Notes: generated by a model not told the origin, from the sequence alone. A DNA stretch of 64,000 nucleotides from Henricia sp. BOLD:AAB3569 (GCA_037783545.1 JBBELK010000009.1:2170001-2234000), one strand, 5' to 3'. Counted from the stretch's first letter, positions 36,701 to 42,289 are shown. Numbers and translations: made by a program.

Positions 36701-38993
36701 CGCTTAAAACATGTTAGCACCCGATTTCTGATTAAGCAGCTACATGTACATGTCCCATTGTATCATTTGCAATGATCCAATTTTGTTTTTCATGAGTTGA
36801 CAAAAAAAAACTTACTCAAAACATTGATAGCAAAGGTAACAAACACCACATTAATTTTTTTCCGTCAAAAAATGGTATTTCATGTTGGAAATTGACAACC
36901 AAAGGTGAGTTTCTAAAAAAGTCCCATGCACGGGACTTTTTTACCATTCATTCGTACACAAAATCCATATATACCGGGTAGATTTTCTGAAGCACTGATG
37001 CATCTATGTAGCTAAAATAAATTTCTGCAGGCTAGTTTACCAACATTCTTCCTTAGATATTTTATACTCTTATTCCACGAATCTGCAAAAAGTTGTACAT
37101 CTTGCGAATGATACACTTGTACGTTTGTACATGTACATGTAGTTTGTCATTTAGAAGCCAAGCTGCCACAATACCCAAAGGTATAAGAAACAACGCATAC
37201 ATTATCACAAGACAAATACAGTTAGTTGGTTTATACTTTATAGGTTGTGCACACAAATGTGTGTATCTGTTGTGAACTGCATCTAAAATGTATAACCTAA
37301 AGGTTCTGACAACATGCGTTTCCTTTACACAGTTAAAGCGTCTGCCGAGTGCGTGTGTGCGCATGGGACAATGTCATTCACTGCTGTTCATTAATGCTAA
37401 AAATGTCTAGCCAACAGGCCACTGTGCGCTCCCCTGGGATTTCTTGATTTCCATTGTGTTTGGAACGTCCAATTTTCCACGGGGAAACATCTTACAATGA
37501 GAAAATACTGAGAATGCAGCTGTCCTCAGAAAACAGAATACATGTAACTAAAGAAACTTGTGCAATTTGAATCTTCAGTGAACAGGAGAAAGGGATTTTA
37601 TCAATTTGAATTTAGTGATTTTTTTCAGGATTTTATCAATTATCTTGCCAAATGCTTTTTACACAGCCTTTTCACGCATTTGCGCATGTTAATTTAACGT
37701 GAGCGGTGCGCCACTTTGAGAGAAAAAACAGCGTGGAGAGATTTTGAAGTAAAACGACGCACTGAAAATCACAGAAACACAAAAACACTTTCCCCCCAAG
37801 CTGATTCTGTAGTTTTCACTGAGTCATTTCACTATTTTTTTGCGAAAGGGCTCAGTGTGAATTCAGCCTTAAAGCCTAGCGTACATCGACATTGCAACTG
37901 GAAGCAACTCAACTGATCAGTTGCTGTCGATGTGTGCGAAGCGCGCACACCGACAGAAACGTATTAGTTGCGCAACTAGCGGCAACTGGGAGCATCCAGC
38001 CATATCTACATTTCCAGAGCGTGCATATCGACACGGCAACTCGGTAAAGCCTAGAGTACATTGACCTTGCAACTTGAAGCAACTATCGCTTGCTGTTGAT
38101 GTGCGCGCACGTGATCAGATGCACGCATGCAACTGACAGCAACTAGTTGCAAGTACATGTACGCGTACATCGTTGCAAGTACGCGTACATCGACGCAACT
38201 AACCGCAACTGGGTACAACTAGTTGCCAGAAAGGAGAACATGAGCAACTCGCGCGCGGCAACTGGGATTTTTCCAGATGCCAGTAGTTGCAAGTGCAGGT
38301 ACATCAACCTTTTTAAGCAACTGATCGGTTGCTTCCAGTTGCTGCGAGTTGCTTCCAGTTACAAGGTGCAGTCGTTGCTGGTAGGAGTTGGGAATTTTCA
38401 TAACAGGAGACAAATTTTGGTCAAAAGATAAATTCCCCCTCATATTGAAATGCAAGAAGCTTTCATTTCTATATCTACCACCAACCCACCCCCCCCCCCC
38501 CCCACCCCCCCCCCCCCCCCCCCCCACCACCCCAAGGCCACCATCTCATCCTTCCTACATGTACATGTGTGTACCATTTAACCCACCCTCAAAAACAAAC
38601 TGCGAAGTCGGCATTTGCAGCAAATGCACTGCCCAACAAAAGAAATGTCAAAATTGTCTCCCTTTTGTGATTGAAAAAAGCAGTCAATCCGAGTGGGAAT
38701 TTTCAGCACAAAGAAGCTATACATTTGCATGCAGTCATGCATAATTAATCTGTCATGCAAATAGTCAGATGTCAACCTAATAACAAAAGAAATGTTCAAA
38801 TTTTATAAAACTGAAAATGTGCGTTTCTTTTGTTGCTCAGTATAAAATCAATTTTCCTTTCAGCATCCCATTGAGCCTTGTACTTACAGGTATGGAGGCA
38901 CTCTGTGATGGTTGTAGCGTCAATAAGATAGCCATTGCACAGCTTACAGCAAATCTGCTCATTTATCTCCACCAGCTTCACCCGCCGGTCCAT
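9681..38993 (-). CDS. PCGF3: PCGF3 (Polycomb group RING finger 3), seven coding exons
   Basis: Minus-strand gene with introns of about 11.1, 6.4, 1.3, 4.7, 0.8 and 4.5 kb. Exons in order are 38993-38888, 27815-27719, 21357-21302, 20026-19961, 15270-15065, 14304-14224 and 9725-9681. All splice sites are AG/GT, all phases agree, and the sum is 657 nt (218 aa plus stop). The C3HC4 RING has C16, C19, C32, H34, C37, C40, C51 and C54. The Polycomb-type TECLHTFC motif is present. A C-terminal RAWUL domain (about residues 130-216) contains [11 protein letters not shown] and TRWR. In the family, PCGF3 is the core partner of RING1/RNF2 in non-canonical PRC1.3, which ubiquitinates histone H2A in the nucleus. 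[10 protein letters not shown] and [13 protein letters not shown] favour PCGF3 over PCGF5; an unsplit PCGF3/5 ancestor is possible. Vertebrate PCGF3 is slightly longer (about 240 aa), the shortfall being in the linker. Confidence 0.93.
9726..10226. other. PCGF3 last intron, acceptor side
   Basis: Carries the TC-rich branch/acceptor tract next to 9725 (minus strand). No transposon ends recognised; ends with CAATAAATTTGATT just before the second half of the split element. Confidence 0.5.
10227..10426. mobile_element. Right half of split TIR element
   Basis: Begins ATCACTGCATTGCTTTATG and continues, in the same orientation as 6304-6456, through GGTTTTTGATGATATCC, CATGAAATTTCAGAATAG and ATCTGGACACGTTCCTTT, exactly the part missing from 6304-6456. 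Confidence 0.8.
10427..11090. other. PCGF3 intron, nothing recognised
   Basis: No exon, repeat end or RNA seen on either strand; small ORFs look random. Confidence 0.5.
11091..11674. mobile_element. TIR element GGGTCATTCCATGAAGTTGA
   Basis: Inverted ends GGGTCATTCCATGAAGTTGA / CAACTTCATGGAATGACCC. The words TTGTGGATGTAAC and AAAGTGTGACATTT occur inside. 52378-52430 carries a related single end (GGGTCACTCCAT, AAAGTGTGACATTTTGATG). Confidence 0.8.
12478..12826. mobile_element. TTAA-flanked TIR element AGGAGCGTGTCCAGAT
   Basis: Complete copy: ends AAAGGAGCGTGTCCAGAT / ATCTGGACATGCTCCTTT with TTAA on both sides. 32678-33047 is another complete copy, and 6304-6456 plus 10227-10426 are the two halves of a third. 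Confidence 0.85.
12827..13330. repeat. Decayed inverted words, PCGF3 intron
   Basis: 12870-13110 contains TGCAATCAATT, CCATTCAATT, GCAATTGAATTGG in both orientations, the look of a decayed foldback element. No gene. Confidence 0.4.
13331..13770. mobile_element. Foldback-like element, CTTACCAACGAG words
   Basis: The interior is filled with ACTACTCAC, GTAAGCAG, CTTACCA, TTAGTAAGGG and GTCGTAAGTAG in both orientations. Ends near CCCACTACTAATG and ACGAGCGCCCACTTACAAG. Boundaries uncertain. Confidence 0.5.
13804..13880 (-). repeat. Degenerate tRNA-like SINE head
   Basis: On the minus strand the stretch carries a B-box-like GGGTTCGAATTCC and a poor A box. Anticodon stem is not maintained; not a tRNA gene. 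Confidence 0.35.
13995..14175. mobile_element. Short foldback CTTAGGCTGGGGTCACACGG
   Basis: Inverted ends CTTAGGCTGGGGTCACACGG / CGTGTGACCCCGGCCTTAG. The interior repeats ATCATGATAG and TCTCGTAAT in both orientations. Sits 49 bases from PCGF3 exon 14224-14304. Confidence 0.85.
14224..14304 (-). CDS. PCGF3: PCGF3 coding exon (RAWUL part 2)
   Basis: 81 nt, phase 0 at both ends; acceptor CATATTTCAG, donor GTGGGT. Encodes [18 protein letters not shown], then VCVTRWRTK, the most conserved RAWUL stretch. A short foldback element (13995-14175) ends 49 bases downstream in the intron. Confidence 0.93.
14640..14935. repeat. Dispersed repeat, second copy at 46890-47150
   Basis: Shared order of words: AAATGGTGAAGACAAT, GCGAAGCCCTAAC, ATGCTCTGTGGTG, CAGGCAATATTTA, GATACCCC, ending CTGCCCCTG / CCACCCCTG. 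It lies in PCGF3 intron between 14304 and 15065. Confidence 0.65.
15065..15270 (-). CDS. PCGF3: PCGF3 coding exon (RAWUL part 1)
   Basis: 206 nt; acceptor ACCCTACAG, donor GTTAGA (weak but canonical GT). Encodes an acidic linker, then [32 protein letters not shown], and [17 protein letters not shown]. This is the start of the RAWUL ubiquitin-like fold that binds BCORL1/BCOR-type partners in the family. Confidence 0.93.
15564..15978. mobile_element. TIR element TTTAAAGGAAGGGACAACAC with paired CREs
   Basis: Ends TTTAAAGGAAGGGACAACAC / TTGTCCCTTCCTTTAAA. Contains two perfect TGACGTCA octamers (15732-15739, 15761-15768). 52626-53001 is a second copy with the same pair. It ends about 290 bases upstream, in gene direction, of PCGF3 exon 15270. 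Confidence 0.8.
16039..16183. mobile_element. Short TIR element TAGACCGTATCGAATAGCCG
   Basis: Inverted ends TAGACCGTATCGAATAGCCG / CGGCTATTCGATACGGTCTA with a 70-base centre. A diverged end (GTTATTCGATGGCAG, TATGGTCTATA) touches the element at 52626. Confidence 0.85.
16184..16773. other. PCGF3 intron, nothing recognised
   Basis: One local inverted pair (CTACCCATGG / CACCATGGG near 16256-16292). No gene or complete element. Confidence 0.5.
16774..17744. mobile_element. 971-bp TIR element TGGCCCGGTCACACATAGAC, TSD TTA
   Basis: Ends TGGCCCGGTCACACATAGAC / GTCTATGTGTGACCGGGCCA with TTA duplicated at 16771-16773 and 17745-17747 (Harbinger-like TSD). The interior is much more GC-rich than its flanks and saturated with GCGCACA / CTAGCG / TACGCGC words; it includes the 11-bp tandem array 17232-17310. 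Confidence 0.85.
17232..17310. repeat. Tandem repeat of 11-bp unit GTGTACGTAGC
   Basis: About six to seven copies in a row with almost no divergence, inside the TIR element. The unit is a variant of the word that fills the rest of the element. Confidence 0.9.
17745..19282. other. PCGF3 intron, no element resolved
   Basis: AT-rich left part; 18060-18660 is moderately GC-rich without a recognisable coding exon on either strand. The small ORFs have no conserved motif. Confidence 0.45.
19283..19400. repeat. Decayed copy of TIR family seen at 36536-36705
   Basis: Shares CCTTCCACTGTATCATTTTT, AATTTCC and GTAAAGACTACATACCAGTC order with the 36536 element; the right end is diverged. Confidence 0.5.
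19961..20026 (-). CDS. PCGF3: PCGF3 coding exon (linker)
   Basis: 66 nt; acceptor TTTTTTTAG, donor GTAAGCG. Encodes [20 protein letters not shown], corresponding to the charged RKQREFYHKLG-like helix of PCGF3. The phases fit both neighbours exactly. Confidence 0.88.
20357..20764. repeat. Diverged palindromic element (cf. 24402-24781)
   Basis: Shares CATTCATTATTTGTTTTATA at the left and AAGGATCTACTGGGCATTATA at the right with the third palindrome of 24137-24781. Confidence 0.6.
20809..20932. mobile_element. Foldback TATAGACTCTTTGCAAGGGC
   Basis: Inverted ends TATAGACTCTTTGCAAGGGC / GGTGCAAAGGGTCCATAGTA with GGCCATGACAGGG / CCCTGTCATGGCC inside. Confidence 0.8.
21032..21257. mobile_element. 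TIR element TAAAGCCGGCCATACACCTT, copy 1
   Basis: Ends TAAAGCCGGCCATACACCTT / AAGGTGTACGGCCGGCTTTA. Interior of TCCGTGATC/GATCACGA, GTCGCAT and GCGATGTG words. Close copy at 47739-47967. Confidence 0.85.
21302..21357 (-). CDS. PCGF3: PCGF3 coding exon (post-RING helix)
   Basis: 56 nt; acceptor TCATTTGCAG, donor GTGAGTAC. Encodes [18 protein letters not shown], matching the conserved [13 protein letters not shown] segment after the RING. The donor is only about 45 bases from the end of the TIR element at 21032-21257. Confidence 0.92.
21715..22143. mobile_element. Two adjacent palindromes, TATATAAAATGAAGC and ATATTGGATG
   Basis: First: TATATAAAATGAAGCTTTTG paired with AAAGCTTCATTTTATATA at 21985-22001. 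Second: AATATTGGATG ... GATATGAGAATATACCGCA paired with GCGGTATATTCTCATATCAC ... CATCCAATATT (22007-22138). They abut, as in 24137-24781. Confidence 0.75.
22281..22786. mobile_element. MITE, TTAAAG-GTATACATGATTG family, copy 2
   Basis: Ends TTTAAAGACAGTATAACATG / CATGTATACTATTTTTAAA. Inside, 22465-22620 is a run of TTCGCCCxAATGCCA / CCACTTCGCCC words. Confidence 0.8.
22797..22974. mobile_element. Truncated GTTTACACTGGTCC-type element
   Basis: Right part of the family seen complete at 53505-53796: GATCCTGAGCTTGG, GGTCCCAAGAGTGTTTACAC, GGATCAAATGTAAACACG. The left end is lost against the MITE ending 22786. Confidence 0.7.
23337..24095. mobile_element. 759-bp TIR element GGGGCCGATTTCACTAACGC
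   Basis: Ends GGGGCCGATTTCACTAACGC / GTTAGTGAAATCGGCCCC. Both arms are filled with ATCGCTAA / TTAGCGAT words in both orientations; the centre 23560-23950 is non-repetitive. Confidence 0.85.
24137..24781. mobile_element. Three consecutive palindromes (composite element)
   Basis: 24137-24256: ATATTGGATG ... CATCCAATAT. 24262-24398: AATGAATGTTT ... AAACATTCATT around GGAATGTGTTTCATGAATGG. 24402-24781: TTATATAACGCCCAAGTAG ... CTACTTGGGCCTTATATAA, containing CACGTGACC and CCAATCAGA. 21715-22143 and 20357-20764 carry parts of the same set. Confidence 0.7.
25191..25645. mobile_element. TIR element CCAGGGGCGGATTGCAATAT, nested
   Basis: Ends CCAGGGGCGGATTGCAATAT / ATTGCAATCCGCCCCTGG. Inside, AGACCAGTCTTA / TAAGACTGGTCT and GCCGGCTAT words. 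The flanks (CACACTGAGCCTTG, TCAGA | TCTGATCC, GTGTTTACACTTAATGCC) resemble 34266-34350, so it sits inside an older element. Confidence 0.8.
25889..25957 (-). repeat. tRNA-derived SINE head (minus strand)
   Basis: Minus strand reads an A box (TGGTTGAGTGG) and a B box (GGTTCGAGTCC) with tRNA-like spacing. Same family as 33660-33735 (+) and probably 53958-54027 (+). No CCA end or good acceptor stem; treat as SINE, not as a tRNA gene. Confidence 0.65.
26084..26160 (-). repeat. tRNA-like SINE head, TAGCTCGGCTGAGAG type
   Basis: Minus strand: near-complete tRNA-like fold with A box TAGCTCGGCTGAGAG, B box GGTTCGAATCC and an acceptor stem pairing at about 6 of 7 positions. 51930-51985 shares CCAAACTTGGGATGAGA and GGGCCTTATCGGGATTCG, so this is a dispersed SINE head. 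A tRNA pseudogene is the alternative. Confidence 0.6.
26690..27123. mobile_element. TIR element GGTCTTTCCACAGTAATGGG, copy 2
   Basis: Ends GGGTCTTTCCACAGTAATGG / CCATTACTGTGGAAAGACCC. A second palindrome inside (CCTATTACGTATGTAAC / GTTACATACGTAATAGG). Related to 5013-5280. Confidence 0.85.
27338..27578. mobile_element. TIR element TGGCACGCCAAAGC with 16-bp flanking repeat
   Basis: Ends TGGCACGCCAAAGCGGAAAT / TTTTTTGCTTTGGCGTGCCA; the arms also share TTCAACACTGATAA. The words TGGACACAGTAATGGC lie on both sides (about 27296 and 27580) in direct orientation. The element is about 140 bases beyond PCGF3 exon 27719 in gene direction. Confidence 0.75.
27719..27815 (-). CDS. PCGF3: PCGF3 coding exon (RING part 2)
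   Basis: Acceptor TTTCTCCTACATGTAG, donor GTAAGTAC. Encodes [18 protein letters not shown], then [15 protein letters not shown], completing the RING (C37, C40, C51, C54). The acceptor is built on a copy of the ubiquitous ACATGTA word. 97 nt, starting in phase 1 and ending with two bases of a Gly codon. Confidence 0.93.
27991..28815. mobile_element. TIR element AGGGAGGTTTCGCA with GC-rich nested element
   Basis: Ends AATAGGGAGGTTTCGCACTG / CCTTGCGAAAGCTCTCTAATG; subterminal GATACGGATAC / GTATCCGTATTCG words. Same family as 6754-7322. The middle is the later insert 28256-28696. Confidence 0.8.
28256..28696. mobile_element. Nested GC-rich TIR element ATGCTACGTTTACACC
   Basis: Nearly perfect long arms: ATGCTACGTTTACACCATGT / ACATGGTGTAAACGTAGCAT, then CCCCGGCAGTCCCGGCGCC. 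Far more GC-rich than its surroundings. Long ORFs on both strands here are a by-product of GC content and symmetry. Confidence 0.85.
29338..29537. mobile_element. Weak TIR element, AGGCxTTCAxACT type
   Basis: Left AGGCGTTCAGACTGTGG, right inverse AGGCCTTTCACACTATG. Interior CAACACGTGTCG / CGAGAGCTCTCAACCC words. Termini belong to the AGGCCTTTTCACACT group. Confidence 0.55.
29538..30173. mobile_element. TIR element CTAAAG-TATCTCACTGG
   Basis: Ends CTAAAGTAGTATCTCACTGG / CCCAGTGAGATAGGGGCTTTAG. Interior of GTCGCA, GCGAAT, TTGTCTCA and ACTCACGAG words in both orientations, hence the long spurious ORFs. Confidence 0.8.
30573..30800. mobile_element. AGGCCTTTTCCACTAGTC element ending in G tract
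   Basis: Left end AAGGCCTTTTCCACTAG. CCCCGGGGCGA and GGGTTGAA words as in 51500-51850 and 39896-40581. Right side AGTAGTGTGAAACGGCG runs into the G tract. Confidence 0.7.
30801..30839. repeat. G-rich tract (almost pure G)
   Basis: Long run of G with few C/A interruptions; G-quadruplex-prone and liable to sequencing-length error. Confidence 0.9.
30840..32677. repeat. PCGF3 large intron, fragments only
   Basis: 31412-31475 matches repeats at 377 and 36761 (TATCATTTGCA, TGACCCAAA). 31690-31800 resembles 60292-60370 (TGGTTTTGGGCACTT, GCGCGTGTT). 32100-32165 resembles 36985-37055 (CTGAAGCACTG, TGCATCTATGT, TCTGCAG). No exon found. Confidence 0.5.
32678..33047. mobile_element. TIR element AGGAGCTTGTCCAGAT (family of 12478)
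   Basis: Ends AAAGGAGCTTGTCCAGATCA / GAATCTGAACAAGCTCCTTT. Same internal order as 12478-12826, with independent substitutions and a pyrimidine-rich insertion near 32710. Confidence 0.85.
33660..33735 (+). repeat. tRNA-derived SINE head
   Basis: A box GGTGGCTGAGTGGTTAAG and a degraded B box GGATTCCAGTCCC; followed by a repeat body shared with 7670-7925. Confidence 0.65.
33736..34510. repeat. Repeat body interrupted by TIR element
   Basis: Left 33736-33930 and right 34416-34510 together match 7676-7920, which lacks the intervening element and so shows the empty site. Confidence 0.75.
33931..34415. mobile_element. TIR element CACCGCGTTTACACTCGA, empty site known
   Basis: Ends CACCGCGTTTACACTCGA / TCGAGTGTAAACGGGGTG flanked by TTT. 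Interior of GGCAAAGG, GCAATTGCGGGGTTCAACCC and TTCAATTC words. Confidence 0.85.
35058..35501. mobile_element. MITE, TTAAAG-GTATACATGATTG family, copy 3
   Basis: Left TTTAAAGCCATTGGGAATCTCG, right TTTACCAATCATGTGTTC ... CTTTAA. TTCGCCC words in 35228-35350. Confidence 0.7.
35765..35972. mobile_element. ACCCGGGTA-rich element, terminus TAGTGTGAAAAGGCC
   Basis: The right end GTAGTGTGAAAAGGCCTTTA belongs to the AGGCCTTTTCACACT group. The interior alternates ACCCGGGTAG / TTACCCGGGTT in both orientations. Left end eroded. Confidence 0.65.
36536..36705. mobile_element. TIR element AAGCGGGCCTTCCACTGTGT
   Basis: Ends AAGCGGGCCTTCCACTGTGT / CACAGAGGGAGGCCCGCTT; inner TGATTTTTGCCA / TGGCAAAAATCG. Related fragment 19283-19400. 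Confidence 0.8.
37687..37871. mobile_element. GTTGAATTCACACC family, copy 3
   Basis: Right end AGTGTGAATTCAGCCTTAAA. Interior AAACGACGCACTGAAAATCA as in 3270-3500. Left end not sharp. Confidence 0.6.
37872..38385. mobile_element. GTTGC-word element, AAAGCCTAGCGTACATCGAC
   Basis: Starts AAAGCCTAGCGTACATCGAC; filled with CAACTAGTTGC, GCAACTGGAAGC and GTACGCGTACATCG in both orientations. 37922-38185 is almost identical to 47463-47730. Confidence 0.75.
38483..38533. repeat. Poly-C tract with A interruptions
   Basis: Near-homopolymer C run about 350 bases from the first coding exon of PCGF3 (minus strand, so G-rich on the transcribed side of the intron). Confidence 0.9.
38888..38993 (-). CDS. 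PCGF3: PCGF3 first coding exon (RING part 1)
   Basis: Translates [35 protein letters not shown]; the donor is GTAAGTAC just below 38888. The ATG lies immediately after a good acceptor (T-rich tract ending TATGCAG), so translation starts at or just beyond the splice junction. An upstream exon either is 5' UTR only or adds residues. Vertebrate PCGF3 starts at about the same place, which favours the ATG at 38991-38993. Confidence 0.9.
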
Positions 38994-39165
38994 CTGCATA
39001 TAACACAACAAAAACATAACATGAATATTTAAATCAGAGATTATGTATATTCAAATTATGGTCTTGCATATTCAAATTATGGTATTGCATATTTAAATAA
39101 TTGAAAATGCATATTATTATCATTTTTTTAGATGCAAATCATGGATCCAGGGTTCCAGCAGCTCA

Positions 39166-39314
39166 TTTCACGAAACCTTACGCATTGCGTAAGCCCACTT
39201 GCGCAACTTTTTATTGCGTAAGCTGCGCAACATTTCTGTGATTACCAGCAAGCTTATGGGGCTTTTGCAATTTTCAAAAGTTGGGCAAGCTACATGTACG
39301 CACCTTTTCGTGAA
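39166..39314. mobile_element. TIR element TTCACGAAACCTTACGCA
   Basis: Ends TTCACGAAACCTTACGCA / GTACGCACCTTTTCGTGAA. Interior TTGCGTAAG / CTTGCGCAA words. It lies just upstream of the first coding exon of PCGF3. Confidence 0.75.
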
Positions 39315-39895
39315 AAATTTACCTGAGAACGAAAACTGACCCGAGCACGGTACATTTGAGAACAAGATAATAATTTGTGCAAAATTCTTTTTATCTTCTC
39401 CTAAAATAGAAAAATTAAATAAAATGAAAGAAATAAATTACAAATGTATAAAATGGTTTACATTTAAACCTCATTGTCAACTTTCCAGTAACGCAAAAAT
39501 TGACAATTTAATTCAACACTTACTGTAACAATTTTGCGCGTTTACCGGCCATCCACATTACTTTGGTTAAATTAGTAACCATCTCTATAAGTTTCACACA
39601 AAAAAGTCCAATGTGGACATGGTTTTATTTTCATACGTGTACTATTGACTACAAACAAAAGGAAAGCTACAATTTCCATACCTCACCCCTCCTTATGATT
39701 CATGGGAAATGACAAGTTAGGAGGCAAGTTTGACGAGTTGAGCCTATAGTGTCCACTAAACACAGTCTTCTGAACTGAAAATACTTTTACCGGACACCTG
39801 TCTTGTAAGCATTTACACATGTCATGCCTGGTCTGTCAGACAAAAATCTGATAGTGTAGACTAGGCCTTAAAAATACATTCCCTGTACAGTACTG

Positions 39896-40581
39896 TATAG
39901 GCCTTTTCACACTACAAAATCTCAACCCGGGGCGAACTCCAAGACGGCCCCAGGTTGAAATGCTAATTTTCAACCCCGCATCGTTTCACACTTGTTTCAG
40001 CCAAACCGGGTTTATCTCGCCCCGGGGCGAGTTCAACCCTGAGTTGAACGGGGAGGATTCACACTTGTGCAACGCCAACCCGGGGCGAGTGATATAATTG
40101 AGCGTTGCTCGCATGCGTAAGTGCTGTCCCACGCCGGAAATAGTTCAAATTTTTCGAATTCATCATCACTTTTCTGCCCTTTTTCTTTTTTGCTGCTTGT
40201 GCCATTTTTTTTTTTTTACAACAGAAAAGTGCAAAAGTGAATGACGGACGATGTAAAAATAGCCTCTCAAAACGGAAGCACTGATCTTCACACATTAACA
40301 TGCATGTTCATGTGTACACCGCCGCGGTGGGGCCGCTAAAACATGTACCTGAACACATTCATTCAGCTGGTAGTATTCATGCAAATGAATTTCAACAAAC
40401 AATCAACAAACAAGTTTCAACAAACAATTTCAACCCTGGTCCCGAGCAGGGTTGAGTTCAACCCGGGTTGAAATCATGAATCTCGGGGTTGACGCGGGGT
40501 TGAAATTTCCCAAGTGTGAAACGTCGCTTTTTTCAACCCCGCGTCAACCCCAATATTTTTCAAGTGTGGAAAGGCCTCTAC
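39896..40581. mobile_element. TIR element TATAGGCCTTTTCACACT
   Basis: Ends TATAGGCCTTTTCACACT / AGTGTGGAAAGGCCTCTA. Interior of AACCCGGGGCGAG, TTCAACCC and GGGTTGAA in both orientations; family of 30573 and 51500. Confidence 0.85.
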
Positions 40582-40823
40582 TATAGCTACATACCGGTAG
40601 CCCCACAGATGCAATGGTCAAGTACAAGGTGAATGGTCACAACTGGGGGCAGGGAGTACACATGACTCACACCTTTGCATACAAATAGGCATGCATGCAT
40701 CTATAAATAGGCATGCATCTATAAATAGCCAACAATGTGTACATTGTATTTGTAAGCTAACATCATTGAACGTTTTTGTCTAGGTTCATAAATGGGGTTA
40801 ACCTTTGGTCCCCAAATTGTTTC

Positions 40824-41151
40824 TATAGGGAGCTTTTGATTACACGACGACGATGTGAAACACACCGCAATCACGTCACGCATGTCTACTGCGCATGCGA
40901 CGACCTTGTCTGTTCGTTCTCTTCCAAATTTTGCAACGTGCCTTGGGGTGTTTTGGCGTCGTGTACAGAAGGGCAATGTGGGGTGGTCCAAGGACGTCAG
41001 ACAATGCATTTTCGGGTCACGTGGCTGATTACTCGTCATCGTGAAAGTCAAAATGGGTTTAAGTAGCACGGGGAATCAAAAGCAATGACGGTTGCGGTCA
41101 GCTTGTTTTCCCCCGTAGTCTTTCTCCGTCGTGTAATCCAAAGCTCTCTAA
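40824..41151. mobile_element. TIR element TAGGGAGCTTTTGATTACACG
   Basis: Ends TATAGGGAGCTTTTGATTAC / GTAATCCAAAGCTCTCTA with CACGACGACG / CGTCGTG inside. The outermost bases resemble those of the 6754/27991 family. Confidence 0.8.
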
Positions 41152-41319
41152 TGCCTATTTACACTCAACCTGGCTTTGCCAAATCCAGCCCTGCATTTTC
41201 CAAAAAGGCAGGTTGAAGATCCTACCTCCATGGTTGAAGCATGGAGGTAGGAAATTTCCATGGTTGAAGCATGGTACACATGTACTATGTACATATAGGT
41301 GCTAAGTGTAAACACAATG
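41152..41319. mobile_element. TIR element ATGCCTATTTACACTCAACC
   Basis: Abuts the previous element. Left ATGCCTATTTACACTCAACC, right GCTAAGTGTAAACACA; CATGGTTGAAGCATGG palindromic words inside. Confidence 0.65.
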
Positions 41320-41410
41320 TAGTTCAACAACCAACAACCAACAACCCATGTGGCTCACAAAAATAGATTGTACAAAATGCCTCCCCATACATACATGCGT
41401 CAAAATAATT

Positions 41411-41690
41411 AGATTCTCCCAAATCTTCTGGGATTTCCTATTCTATATAAGAAAATACTCACCTCCGATACCTACAAATGCATTCCTATGCGCATGCGCA
41501 CCAAAATTCGCTGAATACAACAAAAGACCATTACGTCACCACCACACTGCACGTCCCGCGAAAACAGAGAATACTCTCCCCTTTTTTCCATCTTAAAATG
41601 TTTGAGCTCAAGGAAATTGGGAGGGAAGGTATCGGAGGTGAGTATTTTCTTATATAGAATAGGAAATCCCAGAAGATTTGGGAGATTCTA
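41411..41690. repeat. Left DIRS terminus, internally palindromic
   Basis: 41411-41471 (AGATTCTCCCAAATCTTCTG ...) and 41628-41690 are inverse complements, enclosing a full inverted-terminal-repeat copy (41455-41590). A further start of the terminal repeat follows at 41685-41727 (TTCTATTACAGAAAATACG). Confidence 0.85.
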
Positions 41691-41860
41691 TTACAGAAAA
41701 TACGTCACCTCCGATACCTACAAATGCAGATTAGCACCGAAAACTGAACAAGGGAGGGAAGGAACATGCAGTGTGGTGTCCAGAGGTCTTAACAGTGACT
41801 AATTGAACATAATCAAAAGTGATAGTCAAGACATACCCGTATGAGATGTCACAAACCGGT

Positions 41861-42289
41861 TTAGGTTGATGAACTGACTGCTGAACGGGATCTCTGGGTT
41901 GATGACCGAGCAGCTGACTTCAGGACCTGTCTGCCCATTCTGCCCTCAGTTTGCAAAACATCCTTCAGGTAGCATGATGTAAAGGTTGAGGGATTTTTCC
42001 AACATGCTGCTTGCATGATCTCGGAAATGGCCACACCCTGAAAGAGAGCCCATGATGTTGACATGCTGCGGGTCTGGTGTGCTTTTACTGAAGCCCGAGG
42101 TGTATACATCTCGTCTGGCTTGCTCTCTGCTTTCTTTATTGCCTGAGGTGCATAGCGAGCCTCGTGTGGCAAGTGAGCCGGTTTGACAGCCTGAGGTGCA
42201 TAGCAACACTCGTTTGGCTTGTTAGAATCTTCCTGAACACGGCTCATAAGGTGTGGGCTTCTGGGCAGGTCCTGTTTGGTATGTGTCAT
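41861..42289 (-). CDS. DIRS tyrosine recombinase, C-terminal part
   Basis: Carries the second half of the YR active site: HQTR (residues 71-74), W97 in CWKNPSTF, and the nucleophile Tyr107 in CYLKDV, with the family's WALFQGVAISEIMQAA between them. Residues 30-70 are three tandem 16-residue units around YAPQA(V/I)K. It overlaps the preceding ORF in another frame, so the recombinase needs a frame change near 42290 to join box I. Start is nominal. Confidence 0.8.
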   Translation of the reverse strand: MTHTKQDLPRSPHLMSRVQEDSNKPNECCYAPQAVKPAHLPHEARYAPQAIKKAESKPDEMYTPRASVKAHQTRSMSTSWALFQGVAISEIMQAACWKNPSTFTSCYLKDVLQTEGRMGRQVLKSAARSSTQRSRSAVSSST

